Shown here: positions 63,568 through 64,000 of the stretch, piece after piece
Position numbering within the stretch: the first letter of the stretch is position 1
How the letters are laid out: each line of letters opens with the position of its first letter
Assembly: GCF_016801775.1 (NCBI RefSeq)
Contig: NZ_CP069004.1
Coordinates: forward strand, 434,001-498,000
Direction: 5' to 3'
Length of the DNA stretch: 64,000 nt
Source: Sulfitobacter mediterraneus
GTDB lineage: Bacteria > Pseudomonadota > Alphaproteobacteria > Rhodobacterales > Rhodobacteraceae
Notes under the pieces: generated by a model
Database searches by the model: none
Seen by the model: the letters and a program-made list of their open reading frames with translations, nothing else
Told to the model about the DNA's origin: nothing
Position numbers and translations under genes: made by a program

Positions 63568-64000
63568 GCGCCGCCCTCCACCCGGTTTGACAGGTTCAAT
63601 GTGCCGCCATGGGCCAAGGCCACATCCTGCGCAATGGTCAGGCCCAATCCGGATCCAATGATCCCCTCGGCGTTGTTACCGCGTTTGAACCGGGCCGCCA
63701 GCGTATCGATTTCCGCAGGGGGAAACCCCGGACCCTGGTCGCAAACCTGGATCTGCTTTACCGGATCGCCGGTCAGTGTGATGTCCACCGCGCTTTCTGT
63801 CGGAGCGTATTTCAGGGCGTTGTCGATCACGTTGCGGATGGCGTTCTGCAGCAGGATCGGATCACCTGAATAGGGCAGTTGCGCCGTGCCATGGACCCGC
63901 AGATCGACATCGCGCATATCCGCAACCGGTGTCAGGCGCAGGACCAGATCCTGCACCAATTCAACCAAATCAATGTCCTGCCGGTCCAGATGATCGGCGC
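63546..64000 (-). CDS. Sensor histidine kinase, C-terminal part (runs off the window)
   Basis: The reading frame stays open from the stop at 63546 to the window edge. It contains the ATPase N box N-A-I-R-N-V-I-D-N-A-L-K-Y-A-P, the D-Q-G-P-G-F-P motif and G-S-G-L-G-L-T-I-A-Q-D-V. The H box and sensor domain lie beyond position 64000. It is most like TctE/QseC-type kinases and is coupled to the periplasmic protein downstream. Confidence 0.9.
   Translation of the reverse strand, partial: ADHLDRQDIDLVELVQDLVLRLTPVADMRDVDLRVHGTAQLPYSGDPILLQNAIRNVIDNALKYAPTESAVDITLTGDPVKQIQVCDQGPGFPPAEIDTLAARFKRGNNAEGIIGSGLGLTIAQDVALAHGGTLNLSNRVEGGACVSLQF

Overview
The window looks like chromosomal DNA of a marine alphaproteobacterium of the Rhodobacterales (Roseobacter group). 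This rests on gene content and family-level protein similarity only: GC-rich coding sequence, glnB-glnA order, a SPOR/dac/tmk/holB/tatD housekeeping run, an smo/mtl polyol operon, RTX-type secreted protein, Hint-domain protein and many ABC uptake systems. No ribosomal RNA, transposase, phage gene or CRISPR array is visible.

Layout. 1-9840: a glyoxalase-superfamily protein, a visibly AT-richer orphan ORF, a lytic transglycosylase, glnA-glnB, the bifunctional NAD(P)H-hydrate repair gene, a Hint protein, tRNA-Leu(TAG) with a degraded copy of its 3' end about 115 bp downstream, an MFS transporter, and a divergent TetR/FMN-oxidase-like pair with three operator-like sites. 9986-21348: AhpD-like protein, gamma-glutamyltransferase homologue, PLP dehydratase, AEC carrier, then the minus-strand housekeeping series SPOR-dac-tmk-holB-tatD-MBL, interrupted between tmk and holB by an XRE regulator and a membrane protein; tRNA-Ser(TGA). 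21676-29182: small lipoprotein, 7TM-AraC regulator, ArsC-like protein, a caspase-like protein ending in a CXXCH motif, a YceI-OmpA fusion, cytochrome c' and a LysR regulator. 29269-33550: IclR regulator and a four-gene operon with a split Rieske oxygenase, a glutamine-synthetase-like ligase and an unknown 140-residue protein. 33592-37695: a 1367-residue PIG-L/FG-GAP/RTX protein. 37975-47127: polyol (sorbitol/mannitol) uptake and oxidation operon with its LacI regulator. 47495-49282: a beta-propeller membrane-anchored protein and a TetR regulator. 49297-59235: RidA, a three-subunit opine/amino-acid-type dehydrogenase, LysR, and a divergent peptide-type ABC transporter. 59346-64000: gamma-glutamylcyclotransferase-like, nagA, psd-pssA, and a binding protein overlapping a sensor kinase that runs off the window.

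The two most unusual systems are (i) the oxygenase locus at 30100-33550, where the [2Fe-2S] Rieske domain is a separate small protein translationally coupled to a catalytic subunit that has lost its cluster-binding loops, followed by a GS-like ligase (suggesting gamma-glutamylation of an amine substrate), and (ii) the substrate-binding protein at 53660-55273, whose two segments are in the reverse order of the normal family-5 fold, i.e. an apparent natural circular permutation, in a locus that probably imports and oxidises an opine- or amino-acid-like compound. All functional substrate assignments are inference from families and context.
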